Origin: Rhodospirillales bacterium
Lineage (GTDB): Bacteria > Pseudomonadota > Alphaproteobacteria > Rhodospirillales > Defluviicoccaceae
DNA: 38,453 bases
Assembly: GCA_007694935.1 (NCBI GenBank)
Contig: REES01000080.1
Coordinates: 1-38,453, forward strand
Direction of reading: 5' to 3'
Of the stretch, positions 8,143 to 18,037 are shown piece by piece. The notes beneath the pieces were generated by a model. The model was not told where the DNA came from, searched no databases, and saw nothing but the letters and a program-made list of their open reading frames with translations. Within the stretch, counting starts at the first letter, position 1. Each line of letters begins with the position of its first letter. The translations under genes were made by a program, and so were the position numbers.

Positions 8143-9456
8143 ATGCTGTTGTCCCGTCTGCTGCTGCCGACCCTCAAGGAAGTCCCGGCGGAGGCCCAGG
8201 TCGCCTCCCACCGGCTGATGCTGCGCGCCGGCATGGTTCGCCAGTCGAGCGCGGGGATCTACTCCTGGCTCCCGCTGGGGCTGCGCGTCTTGCGTCGGAT
8301 CGAGGCGATCGTGCGCGAGGAGCAGGATCGGATCGGCTGCCAGGAGATATTGATGCCGACCATCCAGCCCGCGGAGCTGTGGCGGGAAAGCGGCCGCTAT
8401 GATGCCTATGGCCCGGAAATGCTCCGGATCACCGACCGGCATGACCGGGACCTGCTGTATGGTCCCACCAACGAAGAGCAGATCACCGATATTCTCAGGG
8501 CCAGCCTGAAGAGCTACCGGGAGTTGCCGAAGCTGCTCTATCACATCCAGTGGAAGTTCCGCGATGAGATCCGCCCCCGGTTCGGGGTGATGCGCGGGCG
8601 CGAGTTCCTGATGAAGGACGCCTACTCGTTCGATATCGATGCCGCCGCGGCGCGGGTATCGTACGAGACGATGTTCGTGAGCTATCTCCGGACCTTTGCT
8701 CGCCTGGGCCTGAAGGCCATCCCGATGAAGGCGGAGAGCGGCCCGATCGGCGGCGACATGAGCCACGAGTTCGTGGTCCTTGCCGAGACCGGCGAGAGTC
8801 AGATCGCCTACCATCGGGATCTCGCGGCCGGGGACTGGAGCGGATTGCCGGTGGACGACGACGCGGAACGTCGCCGGGTCGTCGCCGAATTCACCGGCAA
8901 GTATGCCGCCACCGACGAGGAGCGCGACCCTGAGGCCGAACGGGTCCTGGGCGATGCCCTGGTGCAGGGGCGCGGGATCGAGGTCGGCCACATCTTCTAC
9001 TTCGGCACGAAGTACTCCCGACCGATGAACGCAGCCGTGCAGGGGCCGGATGGTCAGGCTATATGTTTCGAGATGGGTTCCTATGGGATCGGCGTGTCGC
9101 GCCTTGTGGGGGCCATTATCGAGGCATCCCATGACGAGGCCGGCATCGTCTGGCCGGACAGTGTGGCCCCTTTTCGGGTCGGACTGATCAACCTCCGGCC
9201 GGCGGATGCGGCGTGCGACGAGGCGTGTCGGCACCTCTATGCGGGGTTGTGCGGTGCGGGTGTCGAGGTGCTGTTCGACGACCGTGACGATCGTGCCGGG
9301 GTGAAGTTCGCCGAGATGGATCTGATCGGCCTGCCGTGGCAGGTGATCGTGGGACCGCGCGCCCTCAAGACGGGCCAGGTCGAGCTGAAATGCCGGCAGA
9401 CCGGTGAGCGGGCGGAGATCAGCATGGAATCCGCGTTGGCCCGGCTGACGGCATAG
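8143..9456 (+). CDS. proS: Proline--tRNA ligase (short alphaproteobacterial type)
   Basis: ProRS (437 aa) charges tRNA-Pro. Class II motifs are visible: motif 1 around [20 protein letters not shown], motif 2 in [21 protein letters not shown] and motif 3 in [16 protein letters not shown]-terminal anticodon-binding domain follows from about residue 345 (FRVGLINLR to [14 protein letters not shown]). It lacks the about 180-residue YbaK-like editing insertion of E. coli ProRS, as is usual in alphaproteobacteria (about 440 aa). The frame is open further upstream (ATG at 8047), but the protein family starts at the M-L-L-S-R...LPTLKE segment, so 8143 is chosen even though its Shine-Dalgarno is weak. 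lolC follows after 13 bp. Confidence 0.96.
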   Translation: MLLSRLLLPTLKEVPAEAQVASHRLMLRAGMVRQSSAGIYSWLPLGLRVLRRIEAIVREEQDRIGCQEILMPTIQPAELWRESGRYDAYGPEMLRITDRHDRDLLYGPTNEEQITDILRASLKSYRELPKLLYHIQWKFRDEIRPRFGVMRGREFLMKDAYSFDIDAAAARVSYETMFVSYLRTFARLGLKAIPMKAESGPIGGDMSHEFVVLAETGESQIAYHRDLAAGDWSGLPVDDDAERRRVVAEFTGKYAATDEERDPEAERVLGDALVQGRGIEVGHIFYFGTKYSRPMNAAVQGPDGQAICFEMGSYGIGVSRLVGAIIEASHDEAGIVWPDSVAPFRVGLINLRPADAACDEACRHLYAGLCGAGVEVLFDDRDDRAGVKFAEMDLIGLPWQVIVGPRALKTGQVELKCRQTGERAEISMESALARLTA

Positions 9457-9469
9457 GAGTGGAACAATC

Positions 9470-10711
9470 GTGTTGTCATCGTTCGAATGGCTGATCGCCA
9501 TGCGCTATCTGAGGGCCCGGCGGAGCGAGGGGTTCATCTCGGTGATCGCCTGGTTCTCGCTGCTGGGCATCGCGCTTGGCGTCGCCACGCTTATCATCGT
9601 CATGTCGGTGATGAATGGCTTCCGCCAGGAGTTGCTGGGCCGGATCCTGGGCCTCAACGGCCATATCAGCGTCTATGCCGAGGCGGGCGGTTTCACCGAC
9701 TACGACGATCTCGCCGCCGCCATCCGCGACCTGCGCGACGTGACCGCCGTCTACCCCATTGTCGAAGGCCAGGTGATGGTCACCCACCGGGGTTCCACCC
9801 GCGGCGCGGTGGTGCGCGGCGTCCGGATGGCGGATCTGAGGCAGAGACCGATCCTGGCGGACAACATCAACCTCGGCACGCTCGACAACCCCGACGAGGG
9901 CTTGGTCATCGGCCAGCGGCTGGCGGAGCAGATGGCCGTCACCGTGGGGGACGAACTCTCCATCATCTCACCCCAGGGACGGGTGACCGCGTTCGGCTCG
10001 GTGCCCCGGGTCGGGACCTTCCCTGTGGCGGCGATCTTCGAGGTCGGCATGTATGAATACGACTCGAGCTTCGTGTTCATGCCGATCGAGATGGCGCAGG
10101 CGTATTTCCAGTTCCCGGGCGCGGCTTCGGCCCTGGAGGTGTTCCTGACCTCCCCGGACCGGGCGCCGTCCCTGGTGCCGGACCTCTATCGGGTGCTGGG
10201 TGACCGGGGCGGACGCATCCTCGAGTGGCAACGCGCCAACGCCGGCTTCTTCAACGCCATTCAGGTGGAACGCAACGTGATGTTCCTGATCCTGACGCTG
10301 ATCATCCTGGTGGCAGCGTTCAACGTCATCTCCAGCCTGATCATGCTGGTCAAGGACAAGGGCCGGGATATTGCGATTCTCCGCACGATGGGGGCCACGC
10401 GCGGGATGATCATGCGGGTCTTCCTGATCGCGGGTGCCAGCATCGGCGTGATCGGCACGACTCTCGGATTCGCCATCGGCCTTGCCATTGCCAACAACAT
10501 CGAGGTGATCCGCCAGTGGATCCAGGGGATGACCGGCACCGAGCTGTTCGCCGCGGAAATCTACTTCCTGTCGCAGCTTCCGGCGGAAGTGGACCCGGCT
10601 GAAGTGGCGATGGTGGTGATGATGGCCCTGGGCCTGTCGTTCCTGGCCACGTTGTATCCGTCCTGGCGGGCAGCGCGGATCGATCCGGCCGAAGCGTTGC
10701 GTTATGAATGA
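9470..10711 (+). CDS. lolC: Lipoprotein-releasing ABC transporter permease LolC/LolE family
   Basis: This 413-aa inner-membrane permease works with LolD to extract mature lipoproteins from the inner membrane and hand them to LolA. It shows the family layout: a first helix after a short cytoplasmic N-terminus ([35 protein letters not shown]), a large periplasmic domain (about residues 50-265) and three C-terminal helices of the FtsX type. The C-terminus ends with the typical [17 protein letters not shown]. The start is GTG at 9470 with GGAG upstream. Many alphaproteobacteria have a single permease here that serves as both LolC and LolE, so the choice between those names is open. Its stop overlaps the lolD start by 8 bp. 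Confidence 0.93.
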   Translation: MLSSFEWLIAMRYLRARRSEGFISVIAWFSLLGIALGVATLIIVMSVMNGFRQELLGRILGLNGHISVYAEAGGFTDYDDLAAAIRDLRDVTAVYPIVEGQVMVTHRGSTRGAVVRGVRMADLRQRPILADNINLGTLDNPDEGLVIGQRLAEQMAVTVGDELSIISPQGRVTAFGSVPRVGTFPVAAIFEVGMYEYDSSFVFMPIEMAQAYFQFPGAASALEVFLTSPDRAPSLVPDLYRVLGDRGGRILEWQRANAGFFNAIQVERNVMFLILTLIILVAAFNVISSLIMLVKDKGRDIAILRTMGATRGMIMRVFLIAGASIGVIGTTLGFAIGLAIANNIEVIRQWIQGMTGTELFAAEIYFLSQLPAEVDPAEVAMVVMMALGLSFLATLYPSWRAARIDPAEALRYE

Positions 10712-11390
10712 AGCGGTGTTTCGCGCCGAAGGCATTGTTCGCACGTATCGGCAGGGTCGCAAAGAGCTTCAGATCTTGCGCGGTCTTGACCTGGCCGTGC
10801 AAGCCGGGGAGATCGTCGCCCTGGTCGGGCCGTCCGGCGCGGGCAAGTCGACGCTGCTCCATGTCGCGGGCTTGCTGGAGCGTCCCGATGCGGGGGAGGT
10901 GCTGATCGACGGCCAAGCCTGCGGCGGCCTCGGCGACGCTGGCCGAACCCGGATCCGCCGGTCCAGCATCGGCTTCGTCTACCAGTATCACCACCTGCTG
11001 CCGGAGTTCTCGGCGGTGGAGAACATCGCCATCCCGCAAATCATCGCCGGGCGGTCGCGACGGGAAGCGACGGAACGGAGCCGAGAGCTGCTGAAGTGCC
11101 TCGGCCTCGAGGATCGGGCGACCCATCGTCCCGGCCGCCTGTCGGGCGGGGAGCAGCAGCGGGTGGCGATCGGCCGGGCCCTGGCCAACGTCCCCAAGGT
11201 GCTGCTCGCTGATGAGCCGACCGGGAACCTGGACCCGCACACCGCCGATGAGGTGTTTCACATGCTGCTGGCCCTGGTTCGCAGCGCCGGCTTGGCCGCC
11301 GTGGTCGCCACCCACAACGTGGCGCTCGCCGAGCGGATGGACCGCATCGTCCTGCTGGAGGATGGGGTGCTGGTGCCGGTGGAACCCTGA
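10704..11390 (+). CDS. lolD: Lipoprotein-releasing ABC transporter ATP-binding protein
   Basis: LolD (228 aa) is the ATPase of the LolCDE lipoprotein exporter. Walker A is GPSGAGKST (residues 45-53), the Q-loop is [17 protein letters not shown], the ABC signature is [15 protein letters not shown], and Walker B is [12 protein letters not shown], followed by the H-loop VVATHN. The reading frame starts inside the last codons of the permease gene (8-bp overlap), a sign of translational coupling. Length is standard for the family. Confidence 0.96.
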   Translation: MNEAVFRAEGIVRTYRQGRKELQILRGLDLAVQAGEIVALVGPSGAGKSTLLHVAGLLERPDAGEVLIDGQACGGLGDAGRTRIRRSSIGFVYQYHHLLPEFSAVENIAIPQIIAGRSRREATERSRELLKCLGLEDRATHRPGRLSGGEQQRVAIGRALANVPKVLLADEPTGNLDPHTADEVFHMLLALVRSAGLAAVVATHNVALAERMDRIVLLEDGVLVPVEP

Positions 11391-11419
11391 GAGCCTCAGC
11401 GTAGGGAGGATCGACAGGG

Positions 11420-14400
11420 ATGCCGGCAACGTTCGTCCATCTCCGTGTGCATACGGCCTATTCGCTGTCGGAAGGGGCGATCCGCATCCGCGACCTGCCG
11501 GAGTTGTGCCGGCGCCACGGCATGCCGGCGGTGGCCATCACCGATACCGACAACCTGTTCGGCGCGCTCGAGTTCTCGGTCACGATGGCGGGCGCCGGAA
11601 TCCAGCCGATCATCGGCTGCCAGCTCGCGGTTGCCCGAGAACAGGCGGACGACCGGGCCGGTCAAGGGCCTGCCGGCGGCCCGGTTGCCGAGCCGATGGT
11701 TCTCCTCGTCCAGAATGCTGAAGGCTACCGCAACCTGTTGGCGTTGCTGGCTGCCGCCCACCTGGGGTCCGGCCGACCGGACCCGGAACCGGGCTCCGGT
11801 GCCGGCGGTTTCGTCGGCATCGCCGATTTGGCGCGCCATGGCGACGGGCTGATCGCCTTGACCGGGGGGCCCGACGGGCCGGTCGGTCGACTGTTGGCCG
11901 ATGGCCAGGTCGACCGTGCGGATGCCCTGCTCGAACGGTTGAAGGCCGCGTTCCCCGGCCGGCTCTACGTCGAGGTGATGCGTCATGGTGCCAGGGAGGA
12001 CTCGGATGGGGCACGGGTCGAGCCCCTTCTGCTTGACCTGGCCGAGCGGCATCGCCTGCCGCTGGTGGCAACCAACGACGCCTACTTCCCCTCGACCGAC
12101 ATGTTCGAAGCCCACGATGCGCTGATCTGCATCGCCGAGGGTACGTTGATCGCCAATGATCAGCGCCGGCGGCTGACCCCGGACCATCACTTCAAGAGTG
12201 CCGAGGCGATGGCCGAACGGTTCGCCGACCTGCCGGACGCCATCGACAACACCGTGCTGATCGCCCGGCGATGCGCGTTCTTCCTGGAGCCGGTGAAACC
12301 GATCCTGCCGGCGTTCGCGACCGGTACCGGCCTCGATGCCGAAGCGCTGTTGCGCCAGGAAGCCCATGACGGCCTTGCCCGGAGGCTGGCCAGCCAGGCC
12401 GCCGCTCAACCGGCCGCTGATGACGGGGTGGCGAGCGGTGACCGGGACTCGGCCGAACGGCACTATCGCGAACGCCTGGATTACGAACTGGGCGTCATCT
12501 GCGAGATGGGATTTGCCGGTTACTTCCTGATTGTCGCCGAATTCATCCAGTGGGCGCGTCGCCATGGCATTCCGGTTGGGCCCGGTCGCGGCTCCGGTGC
12601 CGGCTCGGTGGTCGCCTGGTCGCTCACCATCACCGATCTGGACCCCTTGCGTTTCGGCCTTTTGTTCGAGCGGTTCCTCAACCCCGAGCGGGTGTCGATG
12701 CCCGATTTCGACATCGATTTCTGCCAGGACCGCCGCGACGAGGTGATCCATCATGTGCAGGAGCGGTATGGCAGCGACCGGGTGGCGCAGATCATCACCT
12801 TCGGCAAGCTGCAGGCCCGCGCCGCGCTTCGCGACGTCGGCCGGGTGCTGGGCATGGCCTATGGCCATGTGGATCGAATCTGCAAGCTGGTGCCCAACAA
12901 CCCCGCCAACCCGGTGACTCTGGCCCAGGCGATCGAGGGGGAGCCGCAACTTCAGGAGATGATCCGGGCGGACGAGAACGTGGCCCGGCTGGCGGATATC
13001 GCGCGCAAGCTGGAGGGACTCTACCGCCACGCGTCGACGCACGCAGCCGGGGTGGTGATCGGCGACCGGCCGCTGCACGAACTGATCCCGCTCTATCGCG
13101 ATCCTCGCTCCGACCTGCCGGCCACCGGCTTCAACATGAAATGGGTGGAATCCGCCGGCCTGGTGAAATTCGACTTCCTCGGCCTGAAGACCCTTACTGT
13201 CCTGGCCATGGCGGTCGACCTGGTGGCGGAAGCCACGGGAACCCGGCTCGACCTCTCCAACCTGCCGCTGGATGACGCCAACACCTTCCGCCTCTTGGGT
13301 GAGGGCAACACCGTCGGCGTGTTCCAATTGGAAAGTGCCGGCATGCGCGATGCGCTGCGCAAACTCAAGCCCGACAAGTTCGAGGACATCATCGCCGTCG
13401 TGGCACTGTACCGGCCGGGGCCGATGGACAATATCCCGAGCTACATCCGGCGCAAGCACGGCGAGGAGGAGCCGGACTACCTCTATCCCACGCTCCGCCC
13501 GATCCTGGAGGAAACCTACGGCATCATCATCTACCAGGAACAGGTGATGCAGATTGCCCAGGAACTCGCAGGATATTCCCTGGGCGCCGCCGACATCCTC
13601 CGGCGTGCCATGGGCAAGAAGAACAAGGAGGAGATGGAGCGCCAGCGGGCGGTGTTCGCGGAAGGTGCTGCCGGACGCGGGGCGCCGCCGGCGCGGGCGG
13701 CGTTCATCTTCGACCTGGTGGCCAAGTTCGCCGGCTACGGATTCAACAAGTCTCACGCCGCCGCCTACGCCCTGGTCGCCTACCAGACCGCCTATCTCAA
13801 GGCCAACCACCCGGTGGCCTTCATGGCGGCGTCCATGGCCCTCGAGGTGGGGCATCCGGAGAAGATCAGCACCTTCCGGCAGGAACTGACCCGCCTCGAC
13901 GTCACCCTGCTGCCGCCCGACGTCAACGCATCGGCCGCCAACTTCACGGTCGCGGATCCCGGTTCCGGGGACGGCCGCGGCGGTGCCATCCGTTACGGCC
14001 TCGCCGCGGTGAAGAACGTCGGCCAGGCAGCGATGGAATCGCTGGTGGCGGAACGGCAACGGAGCGGCCCGTTCGCCGATCTTGAGGATTTCTGCCGGCG
14101 CATGGAGCCGCGACAGGTCAACAAGCGGCAGATCGAAAACCTGGCAAAGGCCGGTGCTTTCGATTCCCTCGAGCCTAACCGGAGGCGGGTGTTCGAAGGG
14201 GCGGAAGCCATCGTCCGCCATGCCGCCCAGGTCGCGCGCGAGCGCGAGAGTGGGCAGATGGGGCTGTTCGCAGCCGCTCCGACGGGCTCGGAAAGCTGGC
14301 TGCGCCTGCCGGACGTGCCGGATTGGCCGATGGTTCAGCGCATCCGGGAAGAATTCCTGGCGATCGGGTTCTACCTCTCGCAGCATCCGATCATGGTGCA

Positions 14401-14947
14401 CGAGAAGGCGTTGCGCCGGCTCGGAGTGACCCCGATCGCCGAAGCAGGCCGTCGCGTCGGCAACGGCGCACTGCTGCTGGCCGGCACCGTCACCGGCAAG
14501 AAGGAGCGTACCTCGGGTCGAGGCAGCCGTTATGCTTTCGTGGATATGTCGGACGCCTCGGGTGTATTCGAGGTGACGGTGTTCGCGGAACTGCTGGCTT
14601 CATGCCGGGAATTGCTGGAAGTCGGCAACGCGCTCCTGGTGCGGGTGGCGGCCCGTGTTGACGGCGAGCTCATGCGGCTCACGGCGCAGTCGATCGAGCC
14701 GCTCGAAGCCGCAGCGGCCCGGACGTCGGGAGGTGCGATCGTCCACCTCTACGGTGCCGAGGGGGTGGCTGCGATGCGCGAGCAGCTGCTGGCACGGCCC
14801 GGCACGGGGTCCGTGGTCAAGGTTCTGTGCTGGGTATCGGCGGTCGGCGAGGTGGAGATCGAGCTGCCGGGCCGATACGCCGTCGGCCCGGAAGCGCTGG
14901 CCCGCCTGCAAGCGATGCCCGGGATCAGCGCCGTGGAGGAGCTGTGA
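11420..14947 (+). CDS. dnaE: DNA polymerase III alpha subunit
   Basis: DnaE (1175 aa) is the replicative polymerase subunit. An N-terminal PHP domain starts at once (FVHLRVHTAYSLSEGA). The polymerase palm carries PDFDIDF with aspartates at about 431 and 433, and the third carboxylate in VKFDFLGL at about 585. Also visible are PGRGSGAGSVVAW, the ASTHAAGVVI region, YRPGPMDNIPSYIRRKHG and a C-terminal OB-fold (LLAGTVTGKKERTSGRGSRYAF). Size matches DnaE1 enzymes. The ATG has a strong GGGAGGA 12 bp upstream and follows lolD by 29 bp. It closes the nuo-to-dnaE block, and a strong hairpin follows. Confidence 0.98.
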   Translation: MPATFVHLRVHTAYSLSEGAIRIRDLPELCRRHGMPAVAITDTDNLFGALEFSVTMAGAGIQPIIGCQLAVAREQADDRAGQGPAGGPVAEPMVLLVQNAEGYRNLLALLAAAHLGSGRPDPEPGSGAGGFVGIADLARHGDGLIALTGGPDGPVGRLLADGQVDRADALLERLKAAFPGRLYVEVMRHGAREDSDGARVEPLLLDLAERHRLPLVATNDAYFPSTDMFEAHDALICIAEGTLIANDQRRRLTPDHHFKSAEAMAERFADLPDAIDNTVLIARRCAFFLEPVKPILPAFATGTGLDAEALLRQEAHDGLARRLASQAAAQPAADDGVASGDRDSAERHYRERLDYELGVICEMGFAGYFLIVAEFIQWARRHGIPVGPGRGSGAGSVVAWSLTITDLDPLRFGLLFERFLNPERVSMPDFDIDFCQDRRDEVIHHVQERYGSDRVAQIITFGKLQARAALRDVGRVLGMAYGHVDRICKLVPNNPANPVTLAQAIEGEPQLQEMIRADENVARLADIARKLEGLYRHASTHAAGVVIGDRPLHELIPLYRDPRSDLPATGFNMKWVESAGLVKFDFLGLKTLTVLAMAVDLVAEATGTRLDLSNLPLDDANTFRLLGEGNTVGVFQLESAGMRDALRKLKPDKFEDIIAVVALYRPGPMDNIPSYIRRKHGEEEPDYLYPTLRPILEETYGIIIYQEQVMQIAQELAGYSLGAADILRRAMGKKNKEEMERQRAVFAEGAAGRGAPPARAAFIFDLVAKFAGYGFNKSHAAAYALVAYQTAYLKANHPVAFMAASMALEVGHPEKISTFRQELTRLDVTLLPPDVNASAANFTVADPGSGDGRGGAIRYGLAAVKNVGQAAMESLVAERQRSGPFADLEDFCRRMEPRQVNKRQIENLAKAGAFDSLEPNRRRVFEGAEAIVRHAAQVARERESGQMGLFAAAPTGSESWLRLPDVPDWPMVQRIREEFLAIGFYLSQHPIMVHEKALRRLGVTPIAEAGRRVGNGALLLAGTVTGKKERTSGRGSRYAFVDMSDASGVFEVTVFAELLASCRELLEVGNALLVRVAARVDGELMRLTAQSIEPLEAAAARTSGGAIVHLYGAEGVAAMREQLLARPGTGSVVKVLCWVSAVGEVEIELPGRYAVGPEALARLQAMPGISAVEEL

Positions 14948-15013
14948 ACCGGTCCTGAACCGCCTGACGGTACCTCCCGTCGAGGCGAAGATCGACGGGG
15001 ACCCCGCCGGGGT

Positions 15014-15046
15014 GCACGCCGCCCTCGTGCCGCGACGGCGGCGTGC
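15014..15046 (+). terminator. Strong GC-rich hairpin after dnaE
   Basis: A perfect 10-bp stem, GCACGCCGCC with GGCGGCGTGC, encloses a 13-base loop. It is directly preceded by a smaller ACCCC/GGGGT stem with a three-base loop (15001-15013). There is no U-tract, so it is not a textbook intrinsic terminator. It may mark the dnaE 3' end, protect it, or be part of the rpsB upstream region. Confidence 0.45.
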
Positions 15047-15056
15047 GGCGGCATGC

Positions 15057-15085
15057 TTGCAAAGCACGGTTCTGGACGGTATCTA
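15057..15085 (+). promoter_or_regulatory. Candidate sigma-70-type promoter for rpsB-tsf
   Basis: TTGCAA (15057-15062) and TATCTA (15080-15085) are separated by exactly 17 bp, placing a start near 15092 and giving a leader of about 117 nt before rpsB. The boxes match the consensus only partly (4/6 and 3/6). The position, after the dnaE hairpin and before the leader stem-loop, is what makes it attractive. Confidence 0.35.
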
Positions 15086-15112
15086 ACCGTCAGACTTCGC
15101 ACGCGGGCATGC

Positions 15113-15139
15113 GGCGCTCGACTTCTTGAAGCCAGCGCC
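15113..15139 (+). promoter_or_regulatory. Stem-loop in the rpsB leader
   Basis: An outer stem GGCGCT/AGCGCC and an inner stem CTTC/GAAG stack into an interrupted hairpin, 69 bp before the rpsB ATG. In E. coli, S2 represses its own rpsB-tsf mRNA through the 5' leader. A similar role here is inference only. Confidence 0.4.
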
Positions 15140-15208
15140 GTCTCCGGTGTTCACACCTTGGTCGTGGACAAGCCCGCGGAGGCAAAACCGGAACAGGAAA
15201 CCGACACC

Positions 15209-16069
15209 ATGGCGCCACCGACCTTTACCATGCGCCAGCTTCTCGAGGCTGGCGTTCATTTCGGCCATACCACCCGCCGCTGGAATCCCAAGATGGAACC
15301 GTACCTGTTTGGGGTCCGGAACGGGATTCACATTATCGACCTCGGTCAGACGGTGCCGATGCTGTACCGGGCGCTGACGGCGATACGCGACGTGGTCGGT
15401 CACGGCGGCCGGGTTCTGTTCGTCGGCACCAAGCGCCAAGCCGGCGACGTCGTTGCGGACGCGGCAAAACGCTGCGGCCAGTATTATGTCAACCATCGCT
15501 GGCTCGGCGGCATGCTCACCAACTGGCGCACCATCTCGCACTCCATCCGTCGCCTGCGCGATCTCGACGGCCGCCTGGCCGAAGGCGTGGCGGGGCTGAC
15601 GAAGAAGGAAATGCTGCAGCTTCAGCGCGAGCGAGACAAGCTGGAGCGGGCGCTGGGCGGAATCAAGGAGATGGCGGGCTTGCCCGACATCCTGTTCATC
15701 ATTGACACGAACAAGGAAGGCATCGCTGTCGCTGAGGCCAACAAGCTCGGCATTCCGGTCGTCGCGGTGCTGGATTCCAACAGCGATCCCAGCGGAATCA
15801 ATTATCCGATCCCCGGCAATGATGATGCCCTACGGGCCATCCATCTTTATTGCGATCTCGTGGTCGGGGCTGTTCTTGACGGATTGCAGCAGGAGATGCA
15901 GGCGGCCGGCGGCGACGTCGGTGCTTCGCCCGAAGCGAGAGAGTTGCTGATCGAAGAGGATCTCGTCGGCGTCGATGAGGGTGGACAGGAAGAGGTTGCT
16001 GAGGTTCGGCGGGAAGTCGCTGATTCGGATGAGGCAGAGCGGACGTCCGAGCGCGTGGATTCGGTCTGA
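15209..16069 (+). CDS. rpsB: 30S ribosomal protein S2
   Basis: S2 (286 aa) is a small-subunit ribosomal protein. Signature stretches are [24 protein letters not shown] at the N-terminus, [26 protein letters not shown] and the terminal domain [28 protein letters not shown] coiled segment ([24 protein letters not shown]) precedes [12 protein letters not shown]. An acidic tail of about 45 residues after about 240 is longer than in E. coli S2 but common in alphaproteobacteria. The frame is open to an ATG at 15053, but the family begins near 15209, where A-G-G-A-A-A precedes the ATG. It begins the rpsB-tsf-pyrH-frr group. Confidence 0.97.
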   Translation: MAPPTFTMRQLLEAGVHFGHTTRRWNPKMEPYLFGVRNGIHIIDLGQTVPMLYRALTAIRDVVGHGGRVLFVGTKRQAGDVVADAAKRCGQYYVNHRWLGGMLTNWRTISHSIRRLRDLDGRLAEGVAGLTKKEMLQLQRERDKLERALGGIKEMAGLPDILFIIDTNKEGIAVAEANKLGIPVVAVLDSNSDPSGINYPIPGNDDALRAIHLYCDLVVGAVLDGLQQEMQAAGGDVGASPEARELLIEEDLVGVDEGGQEEVAEVRREVADSDEAERTSERVDSV

Positions 16070-16169
16070 GTGGGGGCTGTTTCCGGCTGAAGACGGCGCG
16101 CTCAGCGCTTCGTTAAGGACGATCCGCTGAAGATCACATCAACGCATGCCGCCGCGCCGTCTGGCGATC

Positions 16170-16186
16170 GCCGGGCCGGTCCCGGC
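16170..16186 (+). terminator. GC-rich hairpin between rpsB and tsf
   Basis: GCCGGG and CCCGGC pair around a five-base loop about 20 bp before the tsf start. There is no U-tract. It could tune tsf expression relative to rpsB, as partial termination does in other bacteria, but the stem is short and the region is GC-rich, so it may be incidental. Confidence 0.3.
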
Positions 16187-16206
16187 ATGGGTGGGGAGAA
16201 CAGGTC

Positions 16207-17133
16207 ATGGTCGAGATTACCGCCGGCGAGGTGAAAGCGCTTCGCGAGCGCACGGGCGCCGGGATGATGGACTGCAAACGTGCCCTTCAGGAGACCGCGG
16301 GCGATGTCGAGGCCGCGGTCGACTGGTTGCGAACCAAGGGGCTGGCTGCCGCGGCCAAGAAGGCCGGCCGCATCGCCTCGGAGGGACTCGTCGCGGTGTC
16401 CGTGCGGGGACCCCTTGGTGCGGTTGTGGAAGTCAATACCGAGACCGACTTCGTCAGCCGCAATCCGGACTTTCAGACGTTCGCGGCGACCGTGGCCAGC
16501 CTCGCCAAGGACGCCGGTGGCGACCTGGAGGCCCTGAAGGCAATGTCCTATCCGCCGTCCGGGCGGACGGTGGCGGACGAGATCACCCACATGATCGCCA
16601 CGATCGGGGAGAACATGAGCGTCCGGCGGACCGCCTTGGTCACGGTCGAGGTCGGGATCGTCGGTTGGTATGTGCATAACTCGCTTGCGCCCGGCATCGG
16701 CAAGATCGCCGTTCTGGTGGGCCTCGAATCGGAAGCACCGGCGACCAGGCTGGAAGAGCTCGGGAAGCAACTGGCGATGCATATTGCGGCGGCCAATCCC
16801 ACCTACGTGTCCCGGGACGACGTGGACTCCGAGGCGCTCGGCCGCGAGCGCGCCGTGCTGAGCGAGCAGGCACGGGCGACCGGCAAGGCGGAGGCGATCA
16901 TCGAGAAGATGGTCGACGGACGGTTGCGCCGCTTCTATGAGGAGGTTTGCCTCCTGGATCAGGTCTTTGTCATGGATGGGGAGAGCCGAGTCGCCGATGT
17001 CATCGATCGGGTCGCGAAGGAAAGCGGCAACGTCATCCGGGTAACGGCGTTCGAGCGGTATGCGCTGGGTGAGGGCTTGGAGCGGCGCAACGAGGATTTC
17101 GCAAGCGAAGTCGCCAAGACTGCCAAGGTGTAG
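16207..17133 (+). CDS. tsf: Elongation factor Ts
   Basis: EF-Ts (308 aa) exchanges GDP for GTP on EF-Tu. The N-terminal UBA-like domain reads VKALRERTGAGMMDCKRALQE, followed by DWLRTKGLAAAAKKAGR. The EF-Tu-contacting motif is NTETDFVSRN (about residues 78-87). The core ends with FYEEVCLLDQVFVMD. Length matches the alphaproteobacterial form of about 300-310 residues. It follows rpsB by 137 bp, the universal pairing. Confidence 0.97.
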   Translation: MVEITAGEVKALRERTGAGMMDCKRALQETAGDVEAAVDWLRTKGLAAAAKKAGRIASEGLVAVSVRGPLGAVVEVNTETDFVSRNPDFQTFAATVASLAKDAGGDLEALKAMSYPPSGRTVADEITHMIATIGENMSVRRTALVTVEVGIVGWYVHNSLAPGIGKIAVLVGLESEAPATRLEELGKQLAMHIAAANPTYVSRDDVDSEALGRERAVLSEQARATGKAEAIIEKMVDGRLRRFYEEVCLLDQVFVMDGESRVADVIDRVAKESGNVIRVTAFERYALGEGLERRNEDFASEVAKTAKV

Positions 17134-17142
17134 CCGCGACTG

Positions 17143-17160
17143 GCCCGTCTTCGGACGGGC
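17143..17160 (+). terminator. Perfect cUUCGg tetraloop hairpin between tsf and pyrH
   Basis: GCCCGTC-TTCG-GACGGGC forms a 7-bp perfect stem closed by a C(UUCG)G tetraloop, one of the most stable RNA hairpins known. It starts 9 bp after the tsf stop. No U-tract follows, so it may be a 3'-end stabiliser or processing boundary for rpsB-tsf mRNA, or a weak terminator that lets some transcription reach pyrH. Confidence 0.55.
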
Positions 17161-17266
17161 GGCCGGCGGACCGTCGGTTGTGCCGGCTCGTGCTTGAGAG
17201 AGAGTGACATCGGCGTACCGGCGGCGAGGGGGTGCGGTGTCGAGAAGGGCGGTGCTGGAGAACGCA

Positions 17267-18037
17267 ATGGATGAGACGTTGACGGCACAGCCGCTCGTGC
17301 TCCCGCGGGTCCTTCTCAAGGTTTCCGGTGAGGCCCTGATGGGGCCGAGAGGGTATGGCATAGACTTGGCGGCGATGCAGCGCATCGCCGAGGAGATCAC
17401 GGCGGTGCATCGGCTCGGTGTCCAGGTGTGCCTGGTCATCGGCGCCGGGAACATCTTCCGCGGTGTCTCGGACGCAGCGACGGGGATCGAGCGGACCAGC
17501 GCGGATCACATGGGCATGCTGGCGACGGTCATGAATGCCCTTGCGGTGCAGAGCGTTCTTGAGAAACTCGGTGTGCAGACGCGGGTGCAGTCGGCGATTC
17601 CCATGGCGGCCGTCTGTGAGCCATACATCCGTCGGCGGGCGGTCCGCCACATGGAAAAAGGCCGGATCGTTATCTTCGCCGCCGGCACCGGCAATCCGTT
17701 CTTCACGACGGACACAGCGGCGGCGCTCCGGGCGGTGGAGACCGGCTGCGACGTGCTGCTGAAGGGTACCCAGGTTGACGGTGTCTATGATGCCGATCCC
17801 AAGGTCGTGCCGAATGCCGTTCGCCACGATCATCTGACCTATCAGGACGTCGTGTCGCGTAATCTCAAGGTGATGGATACGGCAGCCATTGCGCTCGCCC
17901 GCGACAATCGCCTTCCGATCATCGTCTTTAACATCCACAAGCCGGGCGCGTTTGCCGAGGTCGTCCGCCGCACCGGAACGTTTACCGTGATCGACGAGGG
18001 AGGGCGTTCGTGGACAAGCTCGACATCACTGAAGTAA
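17267..18037 (+). CDS. pyrH: UMP kinase
   Basis: UMP kinase (256 aa) makes UDP from UMP in pyrimidine synthesis. It is an amino-acid-kinase fold enzyme. Motifs: [13 protein letters not shown] near residue 15, [10 protein letters not shown], the [15 protein letters not shown] helix, [20 protein letters not shown], and [17 protein letters not shown]. The frame extends upstream to a GTG at 17204. I chose the ATG at 17267 because GGAG lies 7 bases before it and family similarity starts soon after. The last 9 codons overlap frr by 28 bp, adding a short non-conserved tail (WTSSTSLK). Confidence 0.94.
   Translation: MDETLTAQPLVLPRVLLKVSGEALMGPRGYGIDLAAMQRIAEEITAVHRLGVQVCLVIGAGNIFRGVSDAATGIERTSADHMGMLATVMNALAVQSVLEKLGVQTRVQSAIPMAAVCEPYIRRRAVRHMEKGRIVIFAAGTGNPFFTTDTAAALRAVETGCDVLLKGTQVDGVYDADPKVVPNAVRHDHLTYQDVVSRNLKVMDTAAIALARDNRLPIIVFNIHKPGAFAEVVRRTGTFTVIDEGGRSWTSSTSLK

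Noticed and set aside
11396-14401. 1001-codon open frame antisense to dnaE
   Set aside because: Long antisense frames are expected with strong third-position GC bias. The His/Gln/Arg-rich translation has no motif, whereas dnaE has all polymerase residues.
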